In this document: in pieces, positions 39,299 through 48,174 of the stretch
Position numbering within the stretch: the first letter of the stretch is position 1
Layout: every line of letters starts with the position of its first letter
From: Armatimonadota bacterium
Lineage (GTDB): Bacteria; Sysuimicrobiota; Sysuimicrobiia; Sysuimicrobiales; Kaftiobacteriaceae
NCBI GenBank assembly: GCA_031081675.1
Contig: JAVHLZ010000007.1
Span: 1 to 62,530, forward strand
Direction: 5' to 3'
DNA: 62,530 nucleotides
Program-made: the position numbers and the translations under genes
Notes under the pieces: model-generated
Seen by the model: only the letters and a program-made list of their open reading frames with translations
Database searches by the model: none
Told to the model about the DNA's origin: nothing

Positions 39299-40264
39299 TC
39301 ATCCGTACCGGATTCGCGGGTCCACCGCGGCGTAGGCCACGTCGGCGGCCAGGTTGGCGAGGACCGTGACCGCCGCCAGCAGCATCAGGACCGCCATGGC
39401 CACCGGGTAGTCGTGGCCCAGCACCGCCTGGTACAGCAGCAGTCCCATCCCCGGCCAGCTGAAGACCGTCTCGGCCACCACCGCCCCGTCCAGCAGACGC
39501 GGCACGGCCAGCGCCGCCAGGGTCACCAGCGGCAGCAGCGCATTGCGCAGGGCGTGGCGGCGCATCACCGCGCCGTCTGCCACCCCCTTGGCCCGGGCGG
39601 TGCGGATGTAGTCCTGCCCCAGAGCCTCCAGCACCCCGGCGCGGGTGTAGCGCGCCCACGCCGCCATCCCGCCGGCGGCCAGGACGACCGTGGGCAGGAC
39701 CAGGTGCCGCGCCCGGTCCGCCAGCGCCGGCAGGCCCGCCTCGACCCCCGGGGTCATCATCCCCCCGGCCGGCAGCCAGCGCAGCCACACCGCGAACGCC
39801 AGGATGGCCACGATCCCCAGCCAGAACACGGGAACGGAGAGGCCCGCCACCGACAGGCCGGTGGCGGCGTAGTCCCACGCCGAGCGCGGCCGGGCGGCGG
39901 CCAGAATCCCCAGCACCACGCCCCCCAGCACCCCCAGGGCGAACGCCGCCCCGGCCAGCTGCATGGTGGCCCCCAGGCGGCGGGCCACCAGGGTCGCCAC
40001 CGGCTCGCTGTAGGTCCGCGAGTATCCCAGGTCGCCCCTCACCACGCTGCGCAGCCACTTCAGGTAGCGCACCGGCAGAGGATCGTCCAACCCGTACTGG
40101 GCGCGCAACCGGGCCACGTCCTCGGGCAGCAGGTCCGGCCGCTGGGAGGCCAGGACCTCCAGCGGGTCTCCCGGCGTCGCCGCCAGGAGGGCGAAGAACA
40201 CCACCGACAGGCCCGCCAGGACCACCAGGCTCTGGACGAGGCGCCGGATGAGGTAGGAGATCAT
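39299..40264 (-). CDS. ABC peptide/nickel transporter permease, DppB type (system 2)
   Basis: 321 residues. MISYLIRRLVQSLVVLAGLSVVFF helix, LRAQYGLDDPLPVRYLKWLRSVVRGDLGYS-type loop, EAA loop RTARAKGVADGAVMRRHALRN, end DVAYAAVDPRIRYG. The sequence is close to the system 3 DppB type. Together with the similar binding proteins this points to tandem duplication of a cassette. Confidence 0.93.
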   Translation of the reverse strand: MISYLIRRLVQSLVVLAGLSVVFFALLAATPGDPLEVLASQRPDLLPEDVARLRAQYGLDDPLPVRYLKWLRSVVRGDLGYSRTYSEPVATLVARRLGATMQLAGAAFALGVLGGVVLGILAAARPRSAWDYAATGLSVAGLSVPVFWLGIVAILAFAVWLRWLPAGGMMTPGVEAGLPALADRARHLVLPTVVLAAGGMAAWARYTRAGVLEALGQDYIRTARAKGVADGAVMRRHALRNALLPLVTLAALAVPRLLDGAVVAETVFSWPGMGLLLYQAVLGHDYPVAMAVLMLLAAVTVLANLAADVAYAAVDPRIRYG

Positions 40265-40343
40265 GCCTCACTCACGGGGTTCGGGAACGCCGCGGCCGCC
40301 GTCCTCCTGCGCTCCCCCGGCCTGTGGTCCCGGGCGCCGCCCG

Positions 40344-41249
40344 TCAGATCTTCAGCCGGGGGTCGAGGGCGTCGCGCAGGCCGTCGCCGAAGAAGTTGAA
40401 GCACAGGACCGTGAGGAAGATCATCAGGCCGGGCCAGAAGGCCAGCCAGGGGTCGGTCCACAGGTAGCTCTGGGCGTTCTGCAGCATGTTGCCCCAGGAG
40501 GGGATGGGCGGCTGGATGCCCACCCCGAAGTAGGAGAGGGCGGCCTCGGTCAGGATGGCGCCCCCCACATCCAGGGTGGCGGCCACGATGATGGGCGCCA
40601 TGGCGTTGGGCAGCAGGTGGCGGAAGATGATGCGGGTCTCGCTGGCGCCCAGGGCCCGGGCGGCGTCGGCGAAGTCCTGGGTCTTCAGACGCAGGATTTC
40701 CCCCCGCACCAGCCGCGCCGCCACCGTCCACCCGAACAGGCCGATGATGACCACGATGGGCAGGATGCCTCCGCCAAAGTAGCGCCCCAGCAGCAGCAGG
40801 ACGCCGAAGACGGGGAGGGTGAGCACGATGTCGGTCAGGCGCATCAGGACGTTGTCCAGCAGGCCGCCGTAGTAGCCGGCCACCACCCCCACCAGGGTGC
40901 CCAGCGCCACCGCCGAGAAAGCCGCCGCGAACCCCACCACCAGCGACACCCGCCCGGCGTACAGCAGCCGGGTGAAGACGTCGTGGCCCAGGTCGTCGGT
41001 GCCCAACCAGTGCCGGCCGACAAACGGGGGGGCGAACCTGTTGGTGAGGTCGATCTGCTCGAACCGGTACGGCGCGATCCACGGGGCGAAGACGGCCGCC
41101 AGGATCAGCAGAGCGATGACCGCCAGCCCCCCCATGGCCAGCCGGTGGCGGCGCAGTCGCCGCCAGGCGATCTGCCAGTAGCCTTCGCCGGCGCGGGCGG
41201 CCTCAGCCGCGGCGGCCGCGGGCGCAAGGGTGACCGCGGGGCGGGCCAT
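40344..41249 (-). CDS. ABC peptide/nickel transporter permease, DppC type (system 3)
   Basis: 301 residues. TM1 MGGLAVIALLILAAVFAPWIA, GTDDLGHDVFTRLLYAGRVSLVV, EAA loop DAARALGASETRIIFRHLLPNAMAPI, end DALDPRLKI. ATG 41249 with GAGG a few bases before. 86 bp separate it from DppB type 3; I see no terminator in that gap. Confidence 0.93.
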   Translation of the reverse strand: MARPAVTLAPAAAAAEAARAGEGYWQIAWRRLRRHRLAMGGLAVIALLILAAVFAPWIAPYRFEQIDLTNRFAPPFVGRHWLGTDDLGHDVFTRLLYAGRVSLVVGFAAAFSAVALGTLVGVVAGYYGGLLDNVLMRLTDIVLTLPVFGVLLLLGRYFGGGILPIVVIIGLFGWTVAARLVRGEILRLKTQDFADAARALGASETRIIFRHLLPNAMAPIIVAATLDVGGAILTEAALSYFGVGIQPPIPSWGNMLQNAQSYLWTDPWLAFWPGLMIFLTVLCFNFFGDGLRDALDPRLKI

Positions 41250-41335
41250 GCCTCTACCCCCGTCCCGCCGGGGCGCGAGGGTGGGGAGGCCGGGACGGCA
41301 GGGACGGCTGCCGGACCCCGAGCGCCCACCCCCGG

Positions 41336-42331
41336 TCAGTCATACCGGATCCTCGGGTCGAGCACCGCATACGCCACGTCGGCCAGCAGGTTGAACACGA
41401 GGACCAGGACCGCCAGGAACATGAGCACGGCCTGGGCAGCCACGTAATCGCCGTTGAGGACCGACTCCACCAGCAGCCGCCCCACCCCGGGCCAGGCGAA
41501 CACGGTCTCGGTGATGGGGGCGCCGGCGAAGAGGTTGGCGATGGACAGGGCGATGATGGTGACCAGAGGGATCAGGGCGTTGCGCAGGGCGTGCTTGTTG
41601 ATCACCACCGGCTCCGCCAGTCCCTTGGCCCGGGCCGTCCGCACGTAGTCCTGGCGGATGACCTCCAGCATGCTGGACCGGGTGTAGCGGGTGTAGGTGG
41701 CCATGGACAGCAGCGCCAGCACGATGGACGGGAGGATCATGTAGCGCAGGCGGTCCAGGATGAACGGCAGCCCCGGCGGCACGCCCGGGGTGCTGATGCC
41801 GCCGGGCGGCAGCACCAGCCAGCCCAGCCCCGGGATGGCCGTCCAGGGGTGCCAGACGGCGAACACGTAGATGGCCATGATCCCGAACCAGAACACCGGG
41901 ATGCTGACCCCGAAGAACGTGAACGTGGTCGCCACGTAGTCCAAGAGGGAGTACTGGTGCAGGGCGGAGTAGATGCCCACCGGCACCGCCACGGTCACCG
42001 CCAGCACGAACGCCGTCACCGTCAGCCACAGGCTGTTGGCGATCCGGTCCCGCAGCAGGTCGGTCACCGGCTGCTTGTAGGTCCGGGAGAAGCCCAGATC
42101 GCCCTGCAGGGTGCGGCCCAGCCACTTCAGGTAGCGCACGTGGATGGGCTGGTCCAGGCCGTACAGGCGCTTCAGGCGCGCCACGTCCTCGGGCCGGACC
42201 CGGGGGTCGGAGGCGATCAGCAGGTCCACCGGATCCCCCGGCGCCAGGGTCAGCAGGGTGAACAGCAGCACGGAGATCCCCAGGGCGATGGGGACCATCT
42301 GGAGGATGCGCCGGAGGATGTACCGCTGCAC
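41336..42331 (-). CDS. ABC peptide/nickel transporter permease, DppB type (system 3)
   Basis: 331 residues. MQRYILRRILQMVPIALGISVLLF helix, LKRLYGLDQPIHVRYLKWLGRTLQGDLGFS-type loop, EAA loop RTARAKGLAEPVVINKHALRN, end DVAYAVLDPRIRYD. GTG start at 42331 without a clear ribosome binding site. Follows binding protein 3 by 56 bp. Confidence 0.93.
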   Translation of the reverse strand: MQRYILRRILQMVPIALGISVLLFTLLTLAPGDPVDLLIASDPRVRPEDVARLKRLYGLDQPIHVRYLKWLGRTLQGDLGFSRTYKQPVTDLLRDRIANSLWLTVTAFVLAVTVAVPVGIYSALHQYSLLDYVATTFTFFGVSIPVFWFGIMAIYVFAVWHPWTAIPGLGWLVLPPGGISTPGVPPGLPFILDRLRYMILPSIVLALLSMATYTRYTRSSMLEVIRQDYVRTARAKGLAEPVVINKHALRNALIPLVTIIALSIANLFAGAPITETVFAWPGVGRLLVESVLNGDYVAAQAVLMFLAVLVLVFNLLADVAYAVLDPRIRYD

Positions 42332-42387
42332 GGAGGATCACGGGGCCGGGGCGGGAGATCGAATCCCCCGCCCCGGCACCCCTCAGG

Positions 42388-44067
42388 TCACTGCCAGAAC
42401 CACCGGTGGGCGTTCCACGTCTCGTAGGTGCCGCTCAGCTGCACGGCGGTGAAGCCCTGCAGCCCCACCTTGGCGGCGGCGACCGACGCCCGGACGTACA
42501 GCGGCAGGGCCGGCAGGTCCCGGGCGAAGATCTGGGCGCTCTGCTGCAGCAGCCGGTTCCGGGCCGCCTCGTCCACCTCGCGGCTGGCGGCCTTGCACAC
42601 CCGGTCCATCTCGGGGTTCTTGTAGCCCGGGTAGTTCTGCCCGGCCCACCCGTTGGCCTCGGTGGGGATGCCGTCGGAGGTGTACAGCTGGTCGCAGTCG
42701 GAGGTGGGCGACATCACCCACGCGTACATGGCCAGGGCCTTGAACTTGCGCTGGTTGGTGATCTCGCCGAACAGGACCCGGGCCGGGAAGTTCTGGATGG
42801 TGATCTCGATGCCGACCTCCCGCAGGTTCTGCTGGATGATCTGCTCCACCTGCTCCCGCACCCGGTTGCCGGCGGTGGTGTTGATCTCCAAGGACAGGCG
42901 CTGGCCGGCGGCGTTGCGCATGATCCCGTCGGGGCCGGGGGTGAAGCCGGCCTCCTGGAGCAGCGCCCGGGCCCGCGCCGGGTCGTAGGGGTACTTCTGC
43001 ACGTTGTCGGTGTAGCCGGGGTGCCGCGGCGGCAGGTAGGTGTGGGAGACGGGCTGCTTGCCCTCAAACAGCTGCTGGGAGATGGCCTCCCGGTTGATGC
43101 CGTGGGCGATGGCCCGGCGCACCCGCACGTCCTGCAGCAGCGGGTTGTCCAGGTTGAAGTCGATGTGCTCCCAGATCAGGCCCGGCTCGAAGAACACCCG
43201 GAACCGGCCGGCGGCCTGCTTCTCCAGCTGCACCGCCTGGTCGAAGGAGATCCCGATGGTGCTGATGGCGTCGATGGCCCCCGACAGCATGTTGGCCACC
43301 AGGGCGTTGGTGTCGGGGATGAAGCGCCAGATGATGCGCCGGATCCGCGGCGTCCCGAAGAGGGGGTGGTTGGGCACCGCCTCCACCGTCAGGGACGCCC
43401 CCTTGCGCCACTCCACCAGCCGGTAGGCGCCGTCGCCGACGGTGATCCGGGGGTCGTTGCCGTACGGCGCCTCGTTGAGCTTGCTGGGGTTCTCCCGGTA
43501 GTACCGCTCCACCACGTGCCGGGGCAGGGCGCCGTACTCGGTGATGGTCAGGTTGGCGTAGGCGTAGCGCTCTTTCCAGTTCACCTGGATGTCCAGCCCC
43601 TCGGCGCCGCGGGTGCACAGGACGTTGGCGATGCGGTTGGTCAGGTCCCGCACCACCACCGGCACGTTCACGTTGCGGGCCACCGTGTGGCCGAAGACGT
43701 AGTCGGCGCAGGTCACGGGGCGCCCGTCATGCCAGTTGCGGGCCTTGAGCTTCCAGGTGAGGGTCATCCGGTCGCCGTCCAGCTTCCAGGTGCCGTCCCG
43801 GAGGTTGGGGATGTACTGGACGCCCTGGGCGAACAGCTTCCAGGTGTTGTCCCGCTCCACGTCGCTGACGAAGATGGTGTCCATGACGGAGACCGCCGCC
43901 GCCATCTCCGCGAACAGCGGGTTGAGGAAGTCGGGCTCCTGCTGGATACCGATGACGACGGTGTCCCGCCCGGCCGCCGGCTGCTGGGCCTGCACGGCCC
44001 CCGCCGGCCACAGGGTGATGGCTACCGCCGCCAGCAACAGGACCGCCTGCTGCCATCGCGCGCGCAT
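42388..44067 (-). CDS. Peptide-type ABC substrate-binding protein, SBP_bac_5 family (system 3)
   Basis: 559 residues. Signal peptide ending GAVQAQQ, no lipobox. Canonical order: [121 protein letters not shown] precedes ATG 44067. First transporter gene after the HTH regulator, 87 bp downstream of it, with a strong palindrome between. Confidence 0.93.
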   Translation of the reverse strand: MRARWQQAVLLLAAVAITLWPAGAVQAQQPAAGRDTVVIGIQQEPDFLNPLFAEMAAAVSVMDTIFVSDVERDNTWKLFAQGVQYIPNLRDGTWKLDGDRMTLTWKLKARNWHDGRPVTCADYVFGHTVARNVNVPVVVRDLTNRIANVLCTRGAEGLDIQVNWKERYAYANLTITEYGALPRHVVERYYRENPSKLNEAPYGNDPRITVGDGAYRLVEWRKGASLTVEAVPNHPLFGTPRIRRIIWRFIPDTNALVANMLSGAIDAISTIGISFDQAVQLEKQAAGRFRVFFEPGLIWEHIDFNLDNPLLQDVRVRRAIAHGINREAISQQLFEGKQPVSHTYLPPRHPGYTDNVQKYPYDPARARALLQEAGFTPGPDGIMRNAAGQRLSLEINTTAGNRVREQVEQIIQQNLREVGIEITIQNFPARVLFGEITNQRKFKALAMYAWVMSPTSDCDQLYTSDGIPTEANGWAGQNYPGYKNPEMDRVCKAASREVDEAARNRLLQQSAQIFARDLPALPLYVRASVAAAKVGLQGFTAVQLSGTYETWNAHRWFWQ

Positions 44068-44092
44068 CTCACTCCCCCTCCGTGTCCAGAGT

Positions 44093-44113
44093 CTCGGGAC
44101 AGTCCGTCCCGAG
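44093..44113 (-). promoter_or_regulatory. Palindrome between the HTH gene and binding protein 3
   Basis: CTCGGGAC (44093-44100) and GTCCCGAG (44106-44113) are perfect reverse complements with a 5-nt spacer. It could be an operator for the transporter genes or an RNA hairpin in their leader. It has no T-run, so terminator activity is unlikely. Confidence 0.45.
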
Positions 44114-44154
44114 TGTCGCGTGCTCGCTCGCGTCCACGCACCCCCTCCCGCGCC

Positions 44155-44496
44155 CTAGTGCAGGCTGTGCAGGACCCACTCCAGCGGGTTGAGGCTGAAC
44201 AGCATCCGGTCCCGGACGGGCAGGCGGGGCGGCTGTCCCCCGGCCGGATCCCCGGACGGTGTGACAGCGGCGTCCGACCGCCGCGGGGGCACCGGAGAGG
44301 CCCCGGGCACCCGGTGCCTGTCCAGGAACGCCTCCAGGTCCGCCCGGCGTACCCGGTAGACCCTGCCCACCCTGGCCGCCGGCAGCCGCCCGGACCGGAT
44401 GTACCTGTACACGGTCATCCGGTGCACCTGGAGGTAGGCCGCGACCTGTTCCACCGTCATCAGGTCCGGCCACCGCTCGGCCGGCTCGCCAGACAC
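44155..44496 (-). CDS. Excisionase/MerR-type helix-turn-helix regulator
   Basis: Small DNA-binding protein. The winged helix LMTVEQVAAYLQVHRMTVYRYIRSGRLPAARVGRVYRVRRADLEAFL-type core (HTH_17/excisionase family) is complete. It is followed by a Pro/Arg/Ser-rich linker and the C-terminus MLFSLNPLEWVLHSLH, which may contact a partner. GTG 44496 (GGGAGG 5 bp upstream) is preferred; GTG 44514 is an alternative. No integrase or phage genes are nearby, so a regulatory role for the adjacent peptide transporters is more likely than excision. A palindrome just upstream suggests autoregulation. Confidence 0.8.
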   Translation of the reverse strand: MSGEPAERWPDLMTVEQVAAYLQVHRMTVYRYIRSGRLPAARVGRVYRVRRADLEAFLDRHRVPGASPVPPRRSDAAVTPSGDPAGGQPPRLPVRDRMLFSLNPLEWVLHSLH

Positions 44497-44528
44497 CTTC
44501 GCCTCCCTGCTCACGGAAGCATACTATT

Positions 44529-44544
44529 GTTACGCCAAGGTAAC
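44529..44544 (-). promoter_or_regulatory. Likely operator upstream of the HTH gene
   Basis: GTTACGCCAAGGTAAC contains 5-bp arms (GTTAC/GTAAC) around 6 bp, next to the TAGTAT -10-like sequence (44521-44526, minus strand). Position and symmetry fit a site for the HTH protein itself. Confidence 0.4.
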
Positions 44545-44614
44545 GCAGTTCCCCTGTCGGAAGTTCTCCCCCGGCGCTCCGACCGGCCACCCCGGTCCAC
44601 ACTCCCGGGACCTG

Positions 44615-44818
44615 CTACGGCCCCAGCCGGCGCCTGAGCAGCCCGGCGGCTCCCACCATACCCACCGCCAGTCCCGCCACCGCGACCCCGTAGGCCGCCA
44701 GGCCAAGTCCCAGGGAGGGGGGGATCCAGCGGAGGACCATCGCGAAGACCGTCACCCAGCCGACCGCCAGCAGCGCGGCTCCCGCAGCCACGAGGCGATG
44801 TGGGCGCTCCAGCCTCAC
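44615..44818 (-). CDS. Small two-helix membrane protein coupled to transporter system 4
   Basis: 67 residues, GTG at 44818 overlapping the stop of the DppF-type gene by GTGA. Two hydrophobic segments (about 10-32, LVAAGAALLAVGWVTVFAMVL; and 38-58, LGLAAYGVAVAGLAVGMVGAA) with a basic end LLRRRLGP. The length, stop overlap and clean hydrophobic pattern support a real gene. I recognise no family; an accessory of the importer is possible. Confidence 0.55.
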   Translation of the reverse strand: MRLERPHRLVAAGAALLAVGWVTVFAMVLRWIPPSLGLGLAAYGVAVAGLAVGMVGAAGLLRRRLGP

Positions 44819-45849
44819 CCCGTCCGATCCCCATCCCGGCGGCCGGGCACCGGAGCGGCAGGCACCGGCGCCACGGCGGGGGCGTACAGCCAGCAGGCGA
44901 CCCGGTGGGCGGGGTCGGGCTCCCAGAAGGCGGGGTCGCGGACCTCGCACACGCCCCGCACGATGCGGGGGCAGCGGGGGTGAAACCGGCAGCCCGCGGG
45001 AGGAGCCAGCAGGCTGGGAGGCTCCCCCGGCGGCACGTCCCGGAACCGGGCGGCGTTGTCCGGGTCGGGGTCGGGGATGGCCGCCAGCAGGGCCTGGGTA
45101 TAGGGATGCCGGGGCGACCGGATGAGCCGGTCCACCGGGGCGTCCTCCACGATCCGGCCCGCGTACATGACCAGCACCCTCTCGCAGAAGTACCGCACCG
45201 TGGACAGGTCGTGGGTGATGTAGATCACCCCCAGCCGGTAGCGGGCCTGCAGGGCCCGCAGCAGCTGCAGGATCTCCACCCGCACCGAGGCGTCCAGCAT
45301 GGAGACGGGCTCGTCGGCGACGAGCAGGTCCGGCCGCAGGATCAGCGCCCGCGCCACCACCAGCCGCTGCTGCTGCCCGCCGCTGAGCATGTGGGGGTAG
45401 CGGGGGAGAAAGTCGTCCACGGGGGTGAGCCCCACGTCCTCCAGGACCGTCCGCACCCGCTCCAGGCGCTCGCGGGCGGACGCCACGCCGTTGACCAGGA
45501 GCGGCTCTTCCAGAATCCGCCGGGCGGTCATGAACGGCGGCAGCGCCCCGTAGGGGTCCTGCTGGACGTACCCCACCCGCGCCCGGTACCACCGCAGGGC
45601 GGTGCCGTCCAGGGCGCGGCCGTCGAAGACGATCTCGCCCCGGGTGGGCGGGTGCAGGCCCAGCAGGGTGCGGGCCAGGGTGCTCTTGCCGCACCCGCTT
45701 TCGCCGACGATGGCCACCGCCTCGCCCCGGCGCAGCTCGAAGCTCACCCCGTCAACCGCCCGCACCACCCCGGCGCGCAGAAACCCCCACCGGCGCAGCT
45801 CGAACCACGTGTGCAGATCCCGGACCGACAGCAGCACGTTGTCGGACAT
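44815..45849 (-). CDS. Peptide/nickel ABC transporter ATPase, DppF/OppF type (system 4)
   Basis: 344 residues. Walker [11 protein letters not shown]-loop VGYVQQDPYGALPPFM, signature LSGGQQQRLVVARAL, Walker B LLVADEPVSMLDAS, His in ITHDLSTV; C-terminal cysteines GCRFHPRCPRIVRGVC. ATG 45849 with GAGGGG upstream; an ATG five codons earlier overlaps the DppD gene. Sequence differs clearly from the system 1 ATPase. Confidence 0.93.
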   Translation of the reverse strand: MSDNVLLSVRDLHTWFELRRWGFLRAGVVRAVDGVSFELRRGEAVAIVGESGCGKSTLARTLLGLHPPTRGEIVFDGRALDGTALRWYRARVGYVQQDPYGALPPFMTARRILEEPLLVNGVASARERLERVRTVLEDVGLTPVDDFLPRYPHMLSGGQQQRLVVARALILRPDLLVADEPVSMLDASVRVEILQLLRALQARYRLGVIYITHDLSTVRYFCERVLVMYAGRIVEDAPVDRLIRSPRHPYTQALLAAIPDPDPDNAARFRDVPPGEPPSLLAPPAGCRFHPRCPRIVRGVCEVRDPAFWEPDPAHRVACWLYAPAVAPVPAAPVPGRRDGDRTG

Positions 45850-45856
45850 GGCCCCC

Positions 45857-46849
45857 TCACGCATACAGCCAGCACCGGACCTGCCGGCCGTCCACCTGCA
45901 GCAGCGGCGGTTCCTCGCTGCACCGGCCGAACCGCGCCGGGCAGCGGTCGGCGAACCGGCAGCCGGCCGGCGGACGGACCAGGCTGGGGGGTCGGCCGGG
46001 AATGGCCGCCAGGGCCTTCTCCTCCCGCAGGGCGGGGACGCTGGTCATCAACGCCCGGCTGTAGGGGTGCAGCGGCTCCCGGTAGAACTGGCCCGCGGTG
46101 CTGACCTCCACCACCTGGCCGGCGTACATGACCGCGGCGTCGTCGGCCAGCTCGCTGCTGGTGGCGATGTCGTGGGTCACCAGCAGGAAGGTCACGCCCA
46201 TCTCCTTCTTGACGGCCTTCAGCACGTTCAGCACCGCCGCCTGGGTCAGCACGTCCAGCGCCGAGGTGGGCTCGTCCAGGATGATCAGGTCGGGCACCAT
46301 GATCAGGGCCATGGCCAGGGCCACCCGCTGGCGCATGCCCCCGCTGAGCTCGAAGGGATACCGCTCCACGAAGTCCAGCGGCACCCCCACCTGCCGGAAG
46401 ACGTCCAGGACCGCCCGGCGGGCGTCGGCGGCCGTCTTCGCCCGGCCGTGCACCAGCAGGGGCTCGGCCACCTGGTCTCCCACCGGCAGGACGGGGTTGA
46501 GGGCGTTCATGGCCGCCTGGGGGACCAGGGCGATCCGGACCCACCGGATCTCCCGGCGGAACTGGTCCTCGGGCAGCGCCATGATGTCCTGACCGTCCAG
46601 CCACACCCGCCCCGCATAGGTGTGGACGTTGCGGGGCAGCAGGCGCAGGATGGCCCGCACCAGCGAGGACTTGCCGCACCCGCTCTCTCCCACGATGACC
46701 AGGCTGCGGCCCCGCCGGACCACCAGGTCCACTCCGTCCACCGCCTGCACCGGCCCCCGGTGGGTGCGGAAGTACAGCCGCAGGTCCTCGGTGCGCAGCA
46801 GCGACGGGACGGACGGGGCGGTCGGAGGTCTGCGCTCGTCCACGGTCAC
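45857..46849 (-). CDS. Peptide/nickel ABC transporter ATPase, DppD/OppD type (system 4)
   Basis: 330 residues. Walker [11 protein letters not shown]-loop IALVPQAAMNALNPVL, signature [15 protein letters not shown], Walker B LIILDEPTSALDVL, His in VTHDIATS; C-terminal cysteines GCRFADRCPARFGRC. The GTG start overlaps the permease stop by GTGA. Confidence 0.93.
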   Translation of the reverse strand: MTVDERRPPTAPSVPSLLRTEDLRLYFRTHRGPVQAVDGVDLVVRRGRSLVIVGESGCGKSSLVRAILRLLPRNVHTYAGRVWLDGQDIMALPEDQFRREIRWVRIALVPQAAMNALNPVLPVGDQVAEPLLVHGRAKTAADARRAVLDVFRQVGVPLDFVERYPFELSGGMRQRVALAMALIMVPDLIILDEPTSALDVLTQAAVLNVLKAVKKEMGVTFLLVTHDIATSSELADDAAVMYAGQVVEVSTAGQFYREPLHPYSRALMTSVPALREEKALAAIPGRPPSLVRPPAGCRFADRCPARFGRCSEEPPLLQVDGRQVRCWLYA

Positions 46850-48174
46850 ATCTCCCGCAGGCGCGGGTTGAAGATGCGGTCCAGGGCGTAGCCCAGCATG
46901 GTGAACGCCAGGCCGCTGAGCATGAGCAGCGCCGCCGGCTGCAGGACCCAGTAGTAGTGGCCCGTGTACAGGGCTCCCTGGCGGTAGGCGTCCTCCAGGA
47001 CCTTGCCCCAGGTGGGCAGGACCGGGTCGCCCAGGCCCAGCACCGCCAGGGTCGCCTCCAGGAAGACGAACGCGGGAATCAGGGTGACGAACTGGGGGAT
47101 CAGCACGGGGATGGCCCGGGGGATCATGTAGGTGAACACCATGCGCAGGCCCCGGACCCCGTAGGCGCGGGCGGCCTCAATGTAGGGAGTCTCCTTCACC
47201 TGCAGGAACAGGGCCCGGTAGGTCTTGATCCCCGCTCCGAACACCCCCAGCAGGATCACCGCGCCCAGGATGGCCCAGATGCTGCGGGAGTACAGGGTCC
47301 CGATCATGATGAGGATGGGCAGCACCGGCAGGATCAGGTTCACCTCGGTGATCCGCTGGATCAGCCCGTCCACCCACCCCCCGTACCACACGCCGACGGC
47401 GGCGATGATGAGGGTGCTGACCGTGGACCCCACCGCCGCCAGCAGCCCGAACGCCAGGGCGACGGGTGTGCCCCACAGCAGCGCCACCGTCAGGTCGCGG
47501 CGCTGGTGGTCGGTGCCGGCGATCCCGTAGACCTCCCCGTAGACCACCAGCCGCGCGTCCAGCCGCGCCTCCGGCTCGAACAGGAAGGCGCTGACCTCCA
47601 ACGCGTAGCGCCCGGGCCGGGCCTGGCCCGGGCGGGCGGGGTCGGCAAAGAGCACCGCCTCCGGGGGACCGCCCAGCTGCTGGCGCAGGTCCGGGGTGGC
47701 CGACATGCGGTAGGCGTACCGCCGGCGGTCCACGGTGAGCTCCGCCAGGGGGATCTGCCGGCCGTCGGGGAACCGCCAGGCCAGGGCCACGTGGGGAGCG
47801 CGCTCGCTGAACTCCGCCTCCAGGAATGCCGACAGCTCCGGCGGCGGGGTCTGGTAGGGATACGCGAAGGCCAGATCGGCGGTCATTTGGCGGACGCCGC
47901 CGCCCAGGTCGTCCTGGCGGCGCAACGCCCGGCGGCTGTCCACCACGATGGTGGCCGCCCGCCGGCGCGTCCCGGGAATCCAGTTGGTCCACGCCGGCCA
48001 GGCGTTGCGGGGGACGTCCAGCCACAGGTCCTCCCCGCCCTGCCACAGGCGGACCGCCTCGGGCAGAGGCAGCCGGACCGCCGCGTACACCGACAGCAGC
48101 ACCAGCAGCCCGATGATGGCCAGGCCGGCCACCGCCGCGGGGATGCGGCGGATCTCGGCCAGAGCGTCCCTCAC
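46846..48174 (-). CDS. DppC-type permease with a large extracytoplasmic insertion (system 4)
   Basis: 442 residues, about 140 more than the usual DppC. After TM1 (about 13-33) comes a soluble stretch of roughly 195 residues (about 35-228) before the BPD_transp_1 core begins at LTVALLWGTPVALAFGLLAAVG. The core has the EAA loop EAARAYGVRGLRMVFTYMIPRAIPV and the end DRIFNPRLREM. The insertion faces outward, contains YAYRMSATPDLRQQL and RYALEVSAFLFEPEARL, and is unlike the short loop of relatives. GTG start overlaps the DppB stop (GTGA). It could interact with the atypical binding protein at 49374-51872. Confidence 0.88.
   Translation of the reverse strand: MRDALAEIRRIPAAVAGLAIIGLLVLLSVYAAVRLPLPEAVRLWQGGEDLWLDVPRNAWPAWTNWIPGTRRRAATIVVDSRRALRRQDDLGGGVRQMTADLAFAYPYQTPPPELSAFLEAEFSERAPHVALAWRFPDGRQIPLAELTVDRRRYAYRMSATPDLRQQLGGPPEAVLFADPARPGQARPGRYALEVSAFLFEPEARLDARLVVYGEVYGIAGTDHQRRDLTVALLWGTPVALAFGLLAAVGSTVSTLIIAAVGVWYGGWVDGLIQRITEVNLILPVLPILIMIGTLYSRSIWAILGAVILLGVFGAGIKTYRALFLQVKETPYIEAARAYGVRGLRMVFTYMIPRAIPVLIPQFVTLIPAFVFLEATLAVLGLGDPVLPTWGKVLEDAYRQGALYTGHYYWVLQPAALLMLSGLAFTMLGYALDRIFNPRLREM

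Noticed and set aside
44155-44514. Prophage or integrative element excisionase
   Set aside because: No integrase, att-like repeats, phage structural genes or tRNA-end duplication were seen nearby. Excisionase-fold proteins often act as ordinary regulators.
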